The notes below the pieces were generated by a model. The model was not told where the DNA came from. It saw only the letters and a program-made list of their open reading frames with translations, and made no database searches. A stretch of DNA of 64,000 nt from Carnobacterium gallinarum DSM 4847 (lineage in GTDB: Bacteria; Bacillota; Bacilli; Lactobacillales; Carnobacteriaceae). Of the stretch, positions 25,841 through 34,409 are shown one piece after another; position 1 is the first letter of the stretch; each line of letters opens with the position of its first letter. The stretch is taken from NCBI RefSeq assembly GCF_000744375.1, contig NZ_JQLU01000005.1, positions 1,674,001-1,738,000 of the forward strand, written 5' to 3'. A program made the position numbers and the translations under genes.

Positions 25841-26093
25841 ATGGCAATCGCTTTTTTAAGATGAGGTTTTCCTCTTCTAATAAAGCGTTTTTCTTCTGTA
25901 AATCTTTAATCTGTTTAGCGGTAAGGATGGAACCATCTTCAATTTGAACTTCAGAATATTGTTTTATCCAGCGGGATAAAGCGGTAAAGGAAACGCCATA
26001 GTCTTTACACAACGAAGTTTGTGTTTTACCTCCATGGTAAAGAGTAACAAGGCTTTTCTTAAATTCTTCATCATATTTTTTGTAATTGGACAT
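25788..26093 (-). CDS. IS3-family OrfA
   Basis: MSNYKKYDEEFKKSLVTLY then GKTQTSLCKDYGVSFTALSRWIKQ is the HTH of IS3-family OrfA; residues 58-81 (KQIKDLQKKNALLEEENLILKK) are the leucine-zipper part. ATG 26093. An A-rich TTAAAAAAGC stretch at the end is where OrfA-OrfB frameshifting would occur, and the three frames split there. Confidence 0.75.
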   Translation of the reverse strand: MSNYKKYDEEFKKSLVTLYHGGKTQTSLCKDYGVSFTALSRWIKQYSEVQIEDGSILTAKQIKDLQKKNALLEEENLILKKRLPSSRHTQTTIRCGLFITF

Positions 26094-26461
26094 TTGAATC
26101 ATTCTTTTCGTTTTAGTGTCTACTTGTAAACAGTATACCATTAAAAATGCTGTCTACTTTATTAGTATATATCCAAGCGTTGAGTTATGAAGAAGCGAAT
26201 GTGATTAGTTTGGAAGAGGTTAAGACTATGGAAGTGATTAAAGAACCTTGGGAGTGGGACGAAGAATAGGTGATAGGGTTCAAATAGATGAAATAAATTG
26301 AACTTATTGAAAAATATAGTCTTGTTCTGATTCACGTGTATTTTTGGGTACGTTGTTAGGTACGAGAGTATAAAAACGTGTTAAAATTCGTTGAAATCGT
26401 ACTTATTGAAATATTGCTTAATCTATTGCTGTTAAAGGATTTTTAAACTATTTGAAAAATT

Positions 26462-26668
26462 TTGACACAGAACTGGTTTTTAAGCAATGCACAATCTCTA
26501 GTATTACTAGCAATTGTAGTCATTGGACTTTTCTTAGGATTCAAACGAGAATTCTCAAAACTGATTGGATTCTTGGTTATTGCACTAATCGCTGTTGGAT
26601 TAGTATTTAATGCAGGAGGTGTAAAAGACGTACTGCTCAATATCTGTAATCAGATTATTGGAGCTTAG
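26462..26668 (+). CDS. TcpD-like conjugation membrane protein
   Basis: 68 aa with two membrane segments (LVLLAIVVIGLFLGF and LIGFLVIALIAVGLVF) separated by KREFSKL and ending VLLNICNQIIGA. This is the size and layout of TcpD-family proteins of Tn916/pCW3-type transfer systems. It starts at TTG 26462 with no good ribosome site, so the 5' end may be lost. It is a remnant of a conjugation module whose other parts lie at 27.8-30.2 kb. Confidence 0.5.
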   Translation: MTQNWFLSNAQSLVLLAIVVIGLFLGFKREFSKLIGFLVIALIAVGLVFNAGGVKDVLLNICNQIIGA

Positions 26669-26796
26669 AATAAGAATACTTCACCAATAGGTATGAATCA
26701 TGTTATAATACCTCATAGATAAATCGTAAAAATTTAAATTGATGAAAAAATTATGCTAATATAACGAATATACAGCAAGAAAGAAAAGTGTGAAAA

Positions 26797-27615
26797 ATGA
26801 AATATAAATTATCGTTAAATGAAATTGAAGTAATGAATTGGGATGAATCAGTACTCATCGCATCTATAAAGGAACTAAAGAACGAAGATTTTATAGTTAT
26901 AGAAACGGAACCCCCTTTAAACAACAGTACATTTCTTCAAACAATGTATGATGAAGGAGAATATACTGTTGAAATACGTTATGAACTTGAGGAAGATTTT
27001 AAGCAGTATAGTATAGTGGTAAAGGATATAGATATGGTAATAGAATTATTTAAAGAATATTATAATCAAGAGCTACCTAATATATCATCATGGGAAGATA
27101 TCAGTGCATATATGAAAACATATATTGAAAGAGAATGTATGGGTGTCACAAAAGAAATGTCCCATCCAACTTTTTTAGAATGTTTTCAAGATGATATATA
27201 TTATAGTCAGGAATGCGAAGAAGGTCCATTTGGTTCTGATACTGGATTTGATGTATTTAACTATATTCAAAATGAAATAAGAAAAGATGAGGATTGTGAA
27301 AATGAAGAGGAATATGATTGGGATGACTATCCAAAATCGTTAATGGAATCTTTATTCAAAGAAGAATATATAGAACCGAGTACAGAAGTGAGTGACGAAG
27401 ATTTAAAAATAAAAAAAGAGATATATTATTCGAGTCAGGTTTGTATCTCTGTTGCTTTCACTCTAATTAAAGTATACGGGGAACTATCGGAAGAACTTAT
27501 GAAGCAATGTATTTTAGCAGTTGAGCGTTTAAATTATTACTACCGTTTATCTAATGGAACATCTAATGTGAAATTTGTAAAAATGTTAGATGATTTGCAC
27601 ACTTTTACTGAATAA
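26797..27615 (+). CDS. Acidic protein of unknown function, 272 aa (possible immunity protein)
   Basis: Intact frame with many Asp and Glu (DEDCENEEEYDWDDY), six or so Cys and no signal peptide. ATG 26797 follows a weak AAGAAAG site. It sits between a conjugation remnant and broken ardA and has no matching toxin gene beside it. Acidic cytoplasmic proteins of this size are common orphan immunity proteins in LXG/polymorphic toxin islands, but that is inference from context. Confidence 0.6.
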   Translation: MKYKLSLNEIEVMNWDESVLIASIKELKNEDFIVIETEPPLNNSTFLQTMYDEGEYTVEIRYELEEDFKQYSIVVKDIDMVIELFKEYYNQELPNISSWEDISAYMKTYIERECMGVTKEMSHPTFLECFQDDIYYSQECEEGPFGSDTGFDVFNYIQNEIRKDEDCENEEEYDWDDYPKSLMESLFKEEYIEPSTEVSDEDLKIKKEIYYSSQVCISVAFTLIKVYGELSEELMKQCILAVERLNYYYRLSNGTSNVKFVKMLDDLHTFTE

Positions 27616-27822
27616 CACAACTTAGTGAAGAACATATGCAGCTACATTAAATGATTTTTCTATAGAAATAGTTATATCGATTTGTTGTGTAACTGCATGG
27701 TTGATTGGTGAAAAGATAAATTCCAATTTGTAGAGGAGTACAACAACTGAATATCTAAATTTGTATGTAGTAAGTCTATTATGATTTGCTACTTTTTTTG
27801 TACCAGAAAAGAGGTGATTACG

Positions 27823-28323
27823 TTGGAAATGCAAGTATACATTGCTAACTTAGGCAAATAGAACGAGGGAGAACTAGTTGGTGAATGGTTCACCCCTCCT
27901 ATCGATTTTGATAACGTAAAGGAGCGAATTGGTTTAAATGATGAGTATGAAGAATACGCTATTCATGATTATGAGCTACCCTTTGAAATTGAAGCGTATA
28001 CACCAATCAGCGAAATAAATCGGCTTTGCGAGATGGTGATGGAAGTAGAGGGTACAACTCTCTACAATGTACTATCAGAAGTGCAAAGTGAGTGGTTTAA
28101 CAGTTTGGAAGAATTACTAGAACACTTTGATGACATCATCAGTTATTCAGACTGTAATTCTATGGAAGATGTTGCGAGGCATTATGTAGAAGAATCAAAT
28201 GCATTTGGCGATATTTCTATGAAGATACAAAACTATATTGATTATCAATTACTTGGGCGTGACATGGAACTTGAGGGTGACTTTTTAGTAACCTCTCATG
28301 GAGTATTTGAATATTGCAGATAA
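27823..28323 (+). pseudogene. ardA: ardA antirestriction gene with an early stop
   Basis: The frame from TTG 27823 (GAGGTGA upstream) reads MEMQVYIANLGK, TAG at 27859-27861, then NEGELVGEWFTPPIDFDNVKE ... YEEYAIHDYELPFEIEAYT ... YIDYQLLGRDME ... TSHGVFEYCR. This is the Tn916 orf18/ArdA family, a DNA mimic that blocks type I restriction during conjugative entry. Relatives I recall have Tyr at the stop position (GKYNEGEL), so one base change truncates it after 12 codons. A restart at an inner ATG near 28033 would lack a third of the protein. Confidence 0.85.
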
Positions 28324-28480
28324 CATCTAGTTGTTTTTTGAAGAGGTTGGGTGCAGGGAAAAGCCTTGCAAAACTATAAGCAGCCGCTGTCTAATGAAGA
28401 TGGTTTTTGCCATATCATAAATGTGCGAAAAATAGAAAAAGTAAATCTACTTGTTTTCAGTTTTCGGCACGAAAAAGCTC

Positions 28481-30160
28481 ATGGCAAAAAAAGAAACAGT
28501 CAAGGATACAAGGTGGAGATTTTTAGTATAAAAATACGACAGCTTCTTAAGTCCAGAAGAAAAGTATCAAGTGCATGATAACTTCCGACAACTGATTGCT
28601 CAAAATCGTAATGGGAAGATTCATGCTTTACAGCTTAGTACAGAATCCAGTATCAGAGTCACACAAGAACGCTCAAAAAAGGAGGTCACTGGAAAGTTAA
28701 AAGAAGTAGCATACAAAAAAATAGAGGAACAAAGCGAAGCGTTAATTTCGATGATTGGTGACAATCAAGTAGATTATCTCTTTTTTATTGGCTTTAAACT
28801 ACTGCTAAACGAGCAAGAAGTATCGCTTAAGAATATAGCTCAAGAAATAGCTAATACATTACAAGATTTTGTTCATGGAGTAAATCATAAGCTCATGGGT
28901 GATTTTGTATCTATGAGTAATGATGAAATCTCTCGTTTCTCTAAGATGGAACAATTATTAGAGAATAAAATATCCAGACGATTTAAAATAAGAAAGCTAG
29001 ATAAGAATGATTTTGGTTATATCATTGAACATTTATATGGGCAGACTGGTACACCATATGAAGAATACGAATACCATCTACCGGTGAAACATCAAGAGAC
29101 AGAAACTTTGGTGAAGAGATACGATATCTTAAAACCTACTCGCTGTCTTGTGGAAGAAAATCAGCGATATTTAAAAATCAGTCATGAAGATAGTACAATC
29201 TATGTCGCTTACTTCACCATCAATTCTATTGTGGGTGAACTAGACTTTCTTAGTAGTGAAGTCTTCTATTATCAGCAACAACAATATACATTCCCAATCG
29301 ATACGAGTATGAACGTAGAAATCGTCACAAATAAAAAAGCACTCTCTACTGTACGTAACAAAAAGAAAGAATTAAAAGACCTAGATAGTCATGCGTGGGA
29401 AAGTGATAATGAAACAAGTACGAATGTTGTTGATGCTCTGGATTCAGTAAGTGAGTTAGAATCTAACTTAGACCAATCTAAGGAATCTATGTATAAGTTA
29501 AACTATGTCATTCGAGTATCAGCAAAGGATCTTGACGAGTTAAAAAGACTTCTAAGACGATTTGTCGATTAAGCTCGTGCGTCCTTTTGGTGATATGTTA
29601 GGTCTACATGGTGAATTTCTTCCTGCCAGTAAACGCTATAGGAATGATTATATTCAATACGTCACAAGTGACTTCTTGGCAGGATTAGGGTTTGGAGCAA
29701 CTCAAATGCTTGGTGAGAAGGAGGGTATTTACGTTGGCTACAATTTAGATACAGGACGCAATGTCTACTTAAAACTTAGTCTAGCCAGTCAAGGATTGAA
29801 AGGTTCTGTAACCAATGCTCTAGCTTCTGCGTTCATTGGTTCTCTTGGTGGAGGGAAATCATTCGCTAATAATATGTTAGTTTACTACGCTGTATTAAAC
29901 GGTGCACAAGCCGTTATCTTAGACCCAAAAGCTGAACGTGGAAAATGGAAAGAAGCTCTACCAGATATCGCTCATGAAATCAATATCGTGAATCTTACAA
30001 GCGAGGAGGAAAACAAAGGTCTACTAGACCCATATGTTATCTTAAAGCGACCAAAGGACTCTGAAAGTTTAGCCATTGATATCTTAACGTTCTTAACTGG
30101 TATCTCCAGTCGTGATAGTGATAAGTTCCCATTGTCTTTCCTCTTATTATGGCTAACATC
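28481..30160 (+). pseudogene. VirB4/TcpF-like conjugation ATPase, broken and truncated
   Basis: ATG 28481 begins MAKKETVKDTRWRFLV, then TAA at 28529-28531, then in frame KYDSFLSPEEKYQVHDNFRQ and on to 29572. A frameshift near 29555-29565 moves to the frame LSIKLVRPFGDMLGLHGEF ... Walker A GSLGGGKSFANN ... AVILDPKAERGKW. Sequence similarity stops at about FPLSFLLLWL, where an integrase fragment begins. Tn916 orf16 and its relatives are about 800 aa; roughly 560 codons are left. A short degraded stretch upstream (28351-28480) may be the end of the preceding transfer gene. DNA transfer by this module is not possible. Confidence 0.8.
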
Positions 30161-30725
30161 CACACAAGGCTTGTGTTAAAAAAGCCGAAAACTAAGTCAA
30201 GTATTCGTAAGATTTGGTTACCCAAAACGTTAGCCTATATCTTAATTGAATGGAAAAAGTCACAAGAAGAGATAAAAGGATTCTTGGGCGATGAATATCA
30301 AGATTACAATTTAGTTGTTGCATTAGCTAATGGTAGACCTTGTGAAAATAGAGTGTTGGAAAAATCATTTTTAAAATTAAAACAAGATGCAGAGCTTCCA
30401 AACGTTGTATTTCACTCTTTAAGGCATTCTAGTACAACCTACAAGCTTGAAACTTAATCATGGTGACTTAAAGGAAACACAAGGTGATACAGGGCATGCA
30501 GAAATCGATATGATTACTAAAGTCTATGCTCATATTTTAGATGAAGATAGAAAGGTAAATGCTCAAAAATTCGAGAATGCTTTCTATGCCACTAACGTAG
30601 ATTTAAGAAATGTGCGTCCACCAGAAGAAAAGCAAGAAGCCAACCTTGATATAGAATCACTCATTGAGCAACTGAAAAAATCACCAGAATTAGCTAAGAC
30701 ACTACAACAGTTGATTAATAGCTAA
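30160..30725 (+). pseudogene. Second tyrosine recombinase, C-terminal fragment
   Basis: Two frames form one integrase tail: RLVLKKPKTKSSIRKIWLP ... FHSLRHSSTTYK (HxxR box), then after a one-base slip near 30445-30450 LKLNHGDLKETQGDTGHAE ... KVYAHILDED with the Tyr nucleophile in KVYAH. The N-terminal half with the catalytic Arg is missing. It ends 170 bp before a tRNA-Arg gene, the usual neighbour of its target site, so it marks the end of an earlier element that joined this island. Confidence 0.8.
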
Positions 30726-30844
30726 ATGTTGCTAATGTTCCAATTAGCAAGAATGCAAAATTGATTAGCAAATTATTGTAAGGAGTTCGTTTCCCAATTA
30801 GCAAATTATGATTTCATCAATCAGCATATTACAGATAAAATGAT

Positions 30845-30893
30845 ATAAAAAAATTCGCAAGAAATTTTTATATTCCTTGCGAAATTGCTTTTT
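30845..30893 (-). terminator. Terminator following tRNA-Arg
   Basis: On the minus strand TTCGCAAGG ... CTTGCGAA followed by seven T. It lies just after the tRNA 3' CCA. Confidence 0.75.
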
Positions 30894-30894
30894 C

Positions 30895-30971
30895 TGGCGT
30901 GCCTAAGAGGATTTGAACCTCCGACACCCGCCTTAGGAGGGCGGTGCTCTATTCAGCTGAGCTATAGGAAC
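30895..30971 (-). tRNA. tRNA-Arg (CCT anticodon), with one acceptor mismatch
   Basis: The minus strand folds as a cloverleaf: acceptor GTTCCTA with TAGGCAC, D arm GCTCAGCTGAATAGAGC, anticodon stem CCGCC-CTCCTAA-GGCGG (anticodon CCT), T arm GGAGG-TTCAAAT-CCTCT and an encoded CCA. Position 3 of the acceptor is T opposite C, where G would be normal. No promoter is obvious upstream, where the LXG cassette 2 begins. It may be a relic or a carried copy rather than the cell's working gene. Confidence 0.8.
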
Positions 30972-31045
30972 AGATTAAATTTTGTAAACCTCTTTTAGGG
31001 AACGACCATCGTACCCTTAGGAGGAGTTGAGGAAGGAGGTAAATA

Positions 31046-32305
31046 GTGAAGATTAGATATGAGGAATTAAGTGATGTAAAAATGAGCATTGGTTCTGAAC
31101 GTCAGAATGCTGTTCGCGGTTTTAATGCAGTAACAAATGCTATTCAAACACTAGATGATAATGATAAAATAAAAGGAACGGGTTGGGATTCAACAATCAC
31201 TCATCTTGAGGCCTATAAAGAAATAGATAAAACGATGTTTCACGTCTATTATGAAATGGAAAACAGTTTAGGCAGTTACTTAACTGATTTTGTCACAGAA
31301 GTGGAACAAACAGACGAAATGTTAGATACAAGTAAATTAGGCGATTTATATCGGGAATTACAAGTTGTACAAACGGACTATTTCAATTTGATGAGTCGTT
31401 TAGCAGAATCCATGAAAGATGTGCCGGTATTAGGTGACTGGTTTAAGCAAGAAAGTACACAACCGATTCAAGATGAGATTGAAATTTTGCAAAAATATGA
31501 ATCCTTCGAGTCAAGCCATGCTTCACACTATTCAGAGTTATCTAGCCTCATTGTCGATGTGAATACAGGTTTGGCTCAATTAGGAGATCCCGCTAACTTT
31601 ATTAGTCCTCAAAAAGGGTATAATGCAGTAGATTATAGTAAAGAAAAGTGGTATAAAAATTTAAAAGGATTTAATGATAGTCAGCCGGAACAGCGTATTG
31701 AAACGTTCTCAAGGGTGGATGAGAATGGAAATATATCGTATGTGGTCTTAAAAAATGGCGTAGAGGATAAAGAATTAAGCCTAAAAATGACAGAAGCTAT
31801 GGAAGATAGCTGGTTTGATAAAAGTATAGATGCAATTTCTAAATTTTTGGATGTAGTTGGAAATGTTGTTAAGACAACACTTGGAGTTGTGACGACAATT
31901 ACTGGAATTATAGGAACAATTGGTGGGTGTGCAGTAGTGACATTGTCGACAGGAGGTATGGGAATACTTGTAGATGGTGTTATTGTAACAGAGGGAGTTG
32001 TCGTAACAACGACAGGAATTGCTATCGCCATTGATGGTATTAACGGTTTAACTACAAGTGATTTTGCTTCAAATGGTGGGGCAGGAGAAGAGCGTAGTTT
32101 AAAAACTATAAAAGGGAATAAGGCTGCAAATGAGCAATCTCAAAAACAAGGGTATGATGATGCTCACGACTTCAAGCAAACGTTTGTTCAGAAAAGTGAT
32201 ATCTCTAAATTTGACATATTATGGGATAGCAAAACAGGAGAAATCTTTTTAAAATCTAAACAAGGAAATATTCTTGTTGAAACAGGACATTTCTTTATAA
32301 AATAG
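31046..32305 (+). CDS. LXG-domain polymorphic toxin, cassette 2
   Basis: 419 aa. Residues 1-200 form the LXG helical export domain (NAVRGFNAVTNAIQTLDDNDKIKGTGW). A Gly-rich hydrophobic stretch at about 270-335 (TTITGIIGTIGGCAV) may be a membrane-passage segment. The last 60 residues, AHDFKQTFVQKSDISKFD then DSKTGEIFLKSK and ETGHFF, look like a small RNase-type toxin domain (Ntox33-like is my best guess). GTG 31046 follows GGAGG at 31035-31039. Lap-type partner genes are missing before it, unlike cassette 1. An immunity candidate follows after 11 bp. Confidence 0.75.
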   Translation: MKIRYEELSDVKMSIGSERQNAVRGFNAVTNAIQTLDDNDKIKGTGWDSTITHLEAYKEIDKTMFHVYYEMENSLGSYLTDFVTEVEQTDEMLDTSKLGDLYRELQVVQTDYFNLMSRLAESMKDVPVLGDWFKQESTQPIQDEIEILQKYESFESSHASHYSELSSLIVDVNTGLAQLGDPANFISPQKGYNAVDYSKEKWYKNLKGFNDSQPEQRIETFSRVDENGNISYVVLKNGVEDKELSLKMTEAMEDSWFDKSIDAISKFLDVVGNVVKTTLGVVTTITGIIGTIGGCAVVTLSTGGMGILVDGVIVTEGVVVTTTGIAIAIDGINGLTTSDFASNGGAGEERSLKTIKGNKAANEQSQKQGYDDAHDFKQTFVQKSDISKFDILWDSKTGEIFLKSKQGNILVETGHFFIK

Positions 32306-32316
32306 TGGAGGAAATT

Positions 32317-32763
32317 ATGAGAAAATTACCTAAAATTAGAATAATATTTGCTGTATCAGGCAAGAATTTCGACTTAAATGAAATGACAGATAAAGTGAAA
32401 GTTACTCCTACAGAAACACGAACAAAAGAAGAGTGGCCAGATGTAATTAAAAATAACCCTAACTTACCAGAGGAATTAAGACCTAAGAATGAGTGGTCGT
32501 ATGAGAAAGTTTTTTATGGTATGAAAGATTTAACACTAGCTTATCAAGAAATATTGAGTAATTTTAAGCCGAAAGTTGACATTTTAAATCAATTAGCAAA
32601 TGAAGAGCAAAGAGAATATGCGGTGGTGCTGTGCATAGATTGCTATAATGGAGACTTTCCTGCGCTTGTAGTGCCAACTCCGATGATTCATTTTTTAGAT
32701 TCTATTAATGCGGAAATTAGTTTTGATATTGTCACTTATGAAAATGAAGAGGATGAAGATTAA
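32317..32763 (+). CDS. DUF4279-type immunity protein candidate
   Basis: 148 aa: IRIIFAVSGKNFDLNEMTDKVKVTPTETRTKEEW ... VFYGMKDLTLAYQEILSNF. The first strand-helix block and the WSYEK segment fit DUF4279, a family often found as immunity to polymorphic toxins. ATG 32317 with GGAGG at 32307-32311. No signal peptide, as expected for protection against a cytoplasmic RNase. Its place directly after the LXG toxin supports the role. Confidence 0.75.
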   Translation: MRKLPKIRIIFAVSGKNFDLNEMTDKVKVTPTETRTKEEWPDVIKNNPNLPEELRPKNEWSYEKVFYGMKDLTLAYQEILSNFKPKVDILNQLANEEQREYAVVLCIDCYNGDFPALVVPTPMIHFLDSINAEISFDIVTYENEEDED

Positions 32764-32801
32764 TATTCTATAAAGAGTATTAAAACCGCCCGTAATGGGA
32801 A

Positions 32802-33725
32802 TTGGAATTCAACTTTGTTTCAAATAATAATAGTTTAGACCTATTTAAACAAGTACTGAAATTATTAGAATTAACAAATGAAGAGGTTTCAGGCTGGCTT
32901 GAAAATTCATTGTACAATAATACAAATGAATGTTTTTATTCCAAAACTTCTTTAGAAGGATGGAATGGATCTAGTAATGGTATTTATTATTGGAATCCAG
33001 ATGAAGATGTATTGAGAAAAGAAAAGGAAAATGTTTTATTAAAATTGAATGTAAAGGATTTTGATCTAAATAATCCTATGAAAAATTTGCAAATTGCTTC
33101 TTACTTGAAAATGATATATGAATTAAGGCAACATACAGTTCAGTATGATCATATTGCACCTTTACTCCATAGGATTGAATCTCGTGTAAATGATTTTTCA
33201 AAAGTCTTTAAAACAGTGCCTGGCGATGAAGAAATTTTTAACAGTACGGTTAATGTAGTATCCTTCAAAAACGTTAATCAAGATATGAAAATGATGATTC
33301 CGATGATTATTGCAAAAATGACATATGAAATTAATAGAAAAAAAAATAATGATTGAAATAGAATTTTTAATTTAATTGTTGATGAAGCACATAATATTTT
33401 ATCGGACTCATCAAGTAGGGAGTCGGAGAAGTGGAAAGACTATAGATTGGAGGTTTTTGAGGAGATAATCAAAGAAGGAAGAAAGTTTGGATATTATTTG
33501 ACAATATCTAGTCAAAGACCAGCAGATATCTCCCCTACAATAGTCTCTCAAATTCATAATTATTTTATTCATCGATTAGTTAACGATAATGATTTACGTT
33601 TATTGGATAAAAAGATGTCTTCATTAGATAGCGTTTCAAAAGAAAGTATTCCTAACCTAGCACCGGGACAAGTAATATTGACAGGTGTATTATTTGAGCT
33701 TCCAATAATCATACAAGTTGAGTAG
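32802..33725 (+). pseudogene. HerA-like antiphage ATPase, C-terminal fragment with a stop
   Basis: One frame crosses a TGA at 33354-33356: ... MIPMIIAKMTYEINRKKNND stop NRIFNLIVDEAHNILS ... EVFEEIIKEGRKFGYYLT (Walker B and the next helix) ... SSQRPADISPTIVSQIHNYF ... LAPGQVILTGVLFELP. This is the end of HerA/DUF87 helicases, which pair with SIR2 or similar partners in phage defence. Walker A and the N-terminal half are gone. No partner gene is present. Confidence 0.75.
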
Positions 33726-34409
33726 CTAGATAGTGCGTTAGCACCAAATAGTGAAAATATCCCATTATTAGATATTTGGAAATTGAAGTAAGATAATAAG
33801 TTTATAGAATTTAATAATTAATATATAGTGAAATTTTTGAAAGTATGTAGTAAACTCTGTTAAGAAAAATCTTGGAAGGGAACCATTAAAATTTTAAAAT
33901 GTAACTATTTTTTGCTATAAGAATTATAGTATTCTCTGATGTGCAATTAATTAATTTTGGTAATGAATATCTAAAATTCAATAAAAATTAGTGAAACAAT
34001 TCCCTTTAAAAATATGTTGTAAATATCGATATTATAGTATTTTTCAACTCTATAAAATTCAAGAACTGCCAACCAATTCTTAAGAAAGTCCGTAAAGCTT
34101 CACAATTTACTGGAATCGTTGCGAATTTATGGCTTACGGACACAGTATGGGATGGAGGTTTTGCAAGAAATCGAGTACTATTCAATTTCAATTATAAATG
34201 TTTCAAGGTACTTTTCAACTATTGAGAATTTAGTCTTTGGAATAGATAAAGCCTAACTAAGGACAGTTCTATCAAAATTACTCATTATTTTCACTTATTT
34301 CGCACTATTAGGTTGCGAAGCGTCTTTTTTATTGCGATAATAGTCAAGCAGCCTCCTCTCGAAAGAATTTGGATGAGGAAAGTGTTAATTAGTGAAGGTG
34401 GTATGATGT
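33726..34409. other. Non-coding end of the island and attR
   Basis: About 680 bp without a credible gene. It contains attR (34078-34107). AT-rich with several stops in all frames. A short hairpin TTCGC...GCGAA followed by GCGTCTTTTTT (34298-34330) is possibly a terminator. The stretch beyond attR should be original chromosome. Confidence 0.5.
34078..34107. repeat. attR: copy of the rpsI 3' end
   Basis: Direct repeat of 15280-15309 with a single change (GTCCG for GCCCG). Beyond CACAATT the two copies diverge after one or two bases, which fixes this end of the island. Confidence 0.85.

Larger units (their letters stand above)
24922..26163 (-). mobile_element. IS3-family insertion sequence (IS150-like), decayed
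   Basis: About 1.24 kb with 13-bp terminal inverted repeats, AATAAAGTAGACA (24922-24934) and TGTCTACTTTATT (26151-26163). Two overlapping transposase frames are on the minus strand. No clear target-site duplication is visible, although one end may be mis-set by a few bases. orfB carries a frameshift and a stop, so the copy cannot move by itself. Confidence 0.85.
24454..26269 (+). pseudogene. Probable immunity gene, frameshifted and split by an IS
   Basis: ATG 24454 after AGGAGG starts MGFSLDVFVIGQEEEEEYQ and runs 97 codons to TAA at 24745-24747. A second frame then continues sensibly (LPVSASWLTDGEDVEAFSP ... SLIIRPRYQSGENEV), so one base is lost or gained near 24720. The reading is cut by an IS at 24922. 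The rest resumes after the IS as YIQALSYEEANVISLEEV ... EPWEWDEE, with its stop at 26267-26269. Very acidic, without a signal peptide. I do not recognise the family; its place behind a toxin cassette suggests a former orphan immunity gene. Confidence 0.65.
15280..34107. mobile_element. Mosaic integrative element in rpsI (about 18.8 kb)
   Basis: Bounded by a 30-bp direct repeat of the rpsI tail. The left 5.5 kb hold a coherent module: integrase, excisionase, HUH replication initiator, two small genes and divergent regulators. The remainder is cargo and debris: two LXG toxin cassettes, an IS3-family element, and broken YobI, ardA, VirB4, integrase and HerA genes. No intact relaxase, coupling protein or conjugation ATPase is seen, so self-transfer is unlikely; excision may still be possible. 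A second integrase beside a tRNA-Arg shows that at least two elements have merged. Confidence 0.8.

Noticed and set aside
24922-26163. Target-site duplication of the IS
   Set aside because: I tried 3- and 4-bp duplications at each possible end and found no convincing match, so none is reported.
30149-30457. Stand-alone 102-aa protein
   Set aside because: It is the middle of an integrase catalytic domain and joins the next frame after a one-base slip.
31681-32031. Thr/Pro/Val-rich frame on the minus strand
   Set aside because: It is the reverse of the Gly/Val/Thr hydrophobic stretch of LXG toxin 2.
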